Part shown: positions 6,113 through 6,252 of the stretch, one piece after another | Position numbering within the stretch: the first letter of the stretch is position 1 | Layout: the number at the start of each line of letters is the position of its first letter | Notes under the pieces: model-generated | What the model saw: the letters and a program-made list of their open reading frames with translations, nothing else | Database searches by the model: none | What the model was told of the DNA's origin: nothing | From: Clostridiales bacterium | Lineage (GTDB): Bacteria; Bacillota; Clostridia; Lachnospirales; Lachnospiraceae | Assembly: GCA_015655565.1 (NCBI GenBank) | Contig: JAATEU010000187.1 | Coordinates: forward strand, 1 to 6,252 | Direction of reading: 5' to 3' | DNA: 6,252 nt | Program-made: the position numbers and the translations under genes

Positions 6113-6252
6113 ATGATTAATTTAACTAAAATGAATAGTGTGAATATAACAATTAATGATGATTTAATTGAAACCATCGAAGAAACTCCGGACACGGTCA
6201 TAACCCTGACGACCGGTAGAAAAATACTGGTAAAAGAGAGTAGACAGGAGAT
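6113..6252 (+). CDS. flbD: FlbD/SwrD family flagellar protein (5' part, truncated by window end)
   Basis: The first 46 codons read MINLTKMNSVNITINDDLIE, then TIEETPDTVITLTTGRKILV, then KESRQE. This matches the small FlbD family (about 60-85 residues; B. subtilis SwrD/YlzI), whose core pattern is ln...liEtIE.tPDTvItLt.Gkk..VkEs. SwrD in Bacillus raises flagellar motor power; it is unrelated to the Caulobacter regulator also called FlbD. AGGAGGG (6100-6106) lies 6 nt before the ATG, confirming the start. The gap of 106 nt after flgE contains a palindrome and a promoter candidate, so this gene probably begins a new transcriptional segment; motA/motB or fliL/fliM would be expected next, outside the window. 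Confidence 0.93.
   Translation, partial: MINLTKMNSVNITINDDLIETIEETPDTVITLTTGRKILVKESRQE

Overview
This window is a piece of the large flagellar/chemotaxis (fla/che-type) operon of a low-GC Gram-positive bacterium. All genes lie on the plus strand. The AT-rich sequence, strong AGGAGG-type ribosome binding sites, the gene order, and the Firmicutes-specific genes (a MotE/YlxF-like gene after fliJ, a TIGR02530-type gene before flgE, and flbD after flgE) point to a clostridial anaerobe, possibly Lachnospiraceae-like. That taxonomic placement is inference.

Layout: the 3' end of fliI (export ATPase, to 340), fliJ (349-810), a membrane-anchored MotE/YlxF-like protein (810-1634), fliK (hook-length ruler, about 1714-3126), flgD (hook cap, 3147-3944), a small TIGR02530-type flagellar operon protein (4047-4445), flgE (hook protein, 4564-6006), and the 5' end of flbD (from 6113, running off the window). 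Together they cover the export ATPase and its stalk, then the ruler, scaffold and subunit of the hook, and then the start of the motor/switch part of the operon.

The first three genes are tightly packed or overlapping. Four gaps of about 70-120 nt follow, and these hold the less ordinary content. A good sigma-A-type promoter candidate straddles the end of the MotE-like gene, just ahead of fliK. The leaders of the TIGR02530-type gene and of flgE each contain hairpins whose arms could alternatively pair with the Shine-Dalgarno region. Between flgE and flbD is a perfect 30-nt palindrome. It has its poly-U equivalent on the minus strand only, so it looks like an intrinsic terminator facing backwards, and it contains the -35 of a strong extended -10 promoter for flbD.

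Among the proteins, the most unusual is FlgD. After the normal hook-cap domains it carries a C-terminal segment resembling the X2-type immunoglobulin-like module of clostridial extracellular proteins, then a disordered acidic tail. I saw no mobile elements, tRNA/rRNA genes or CRISPR arrays. I also found no convincing evidence for a wholly new system: the coding content is a standard flagellar operon, and the points of interest are regulatory structure and protein elaborations.
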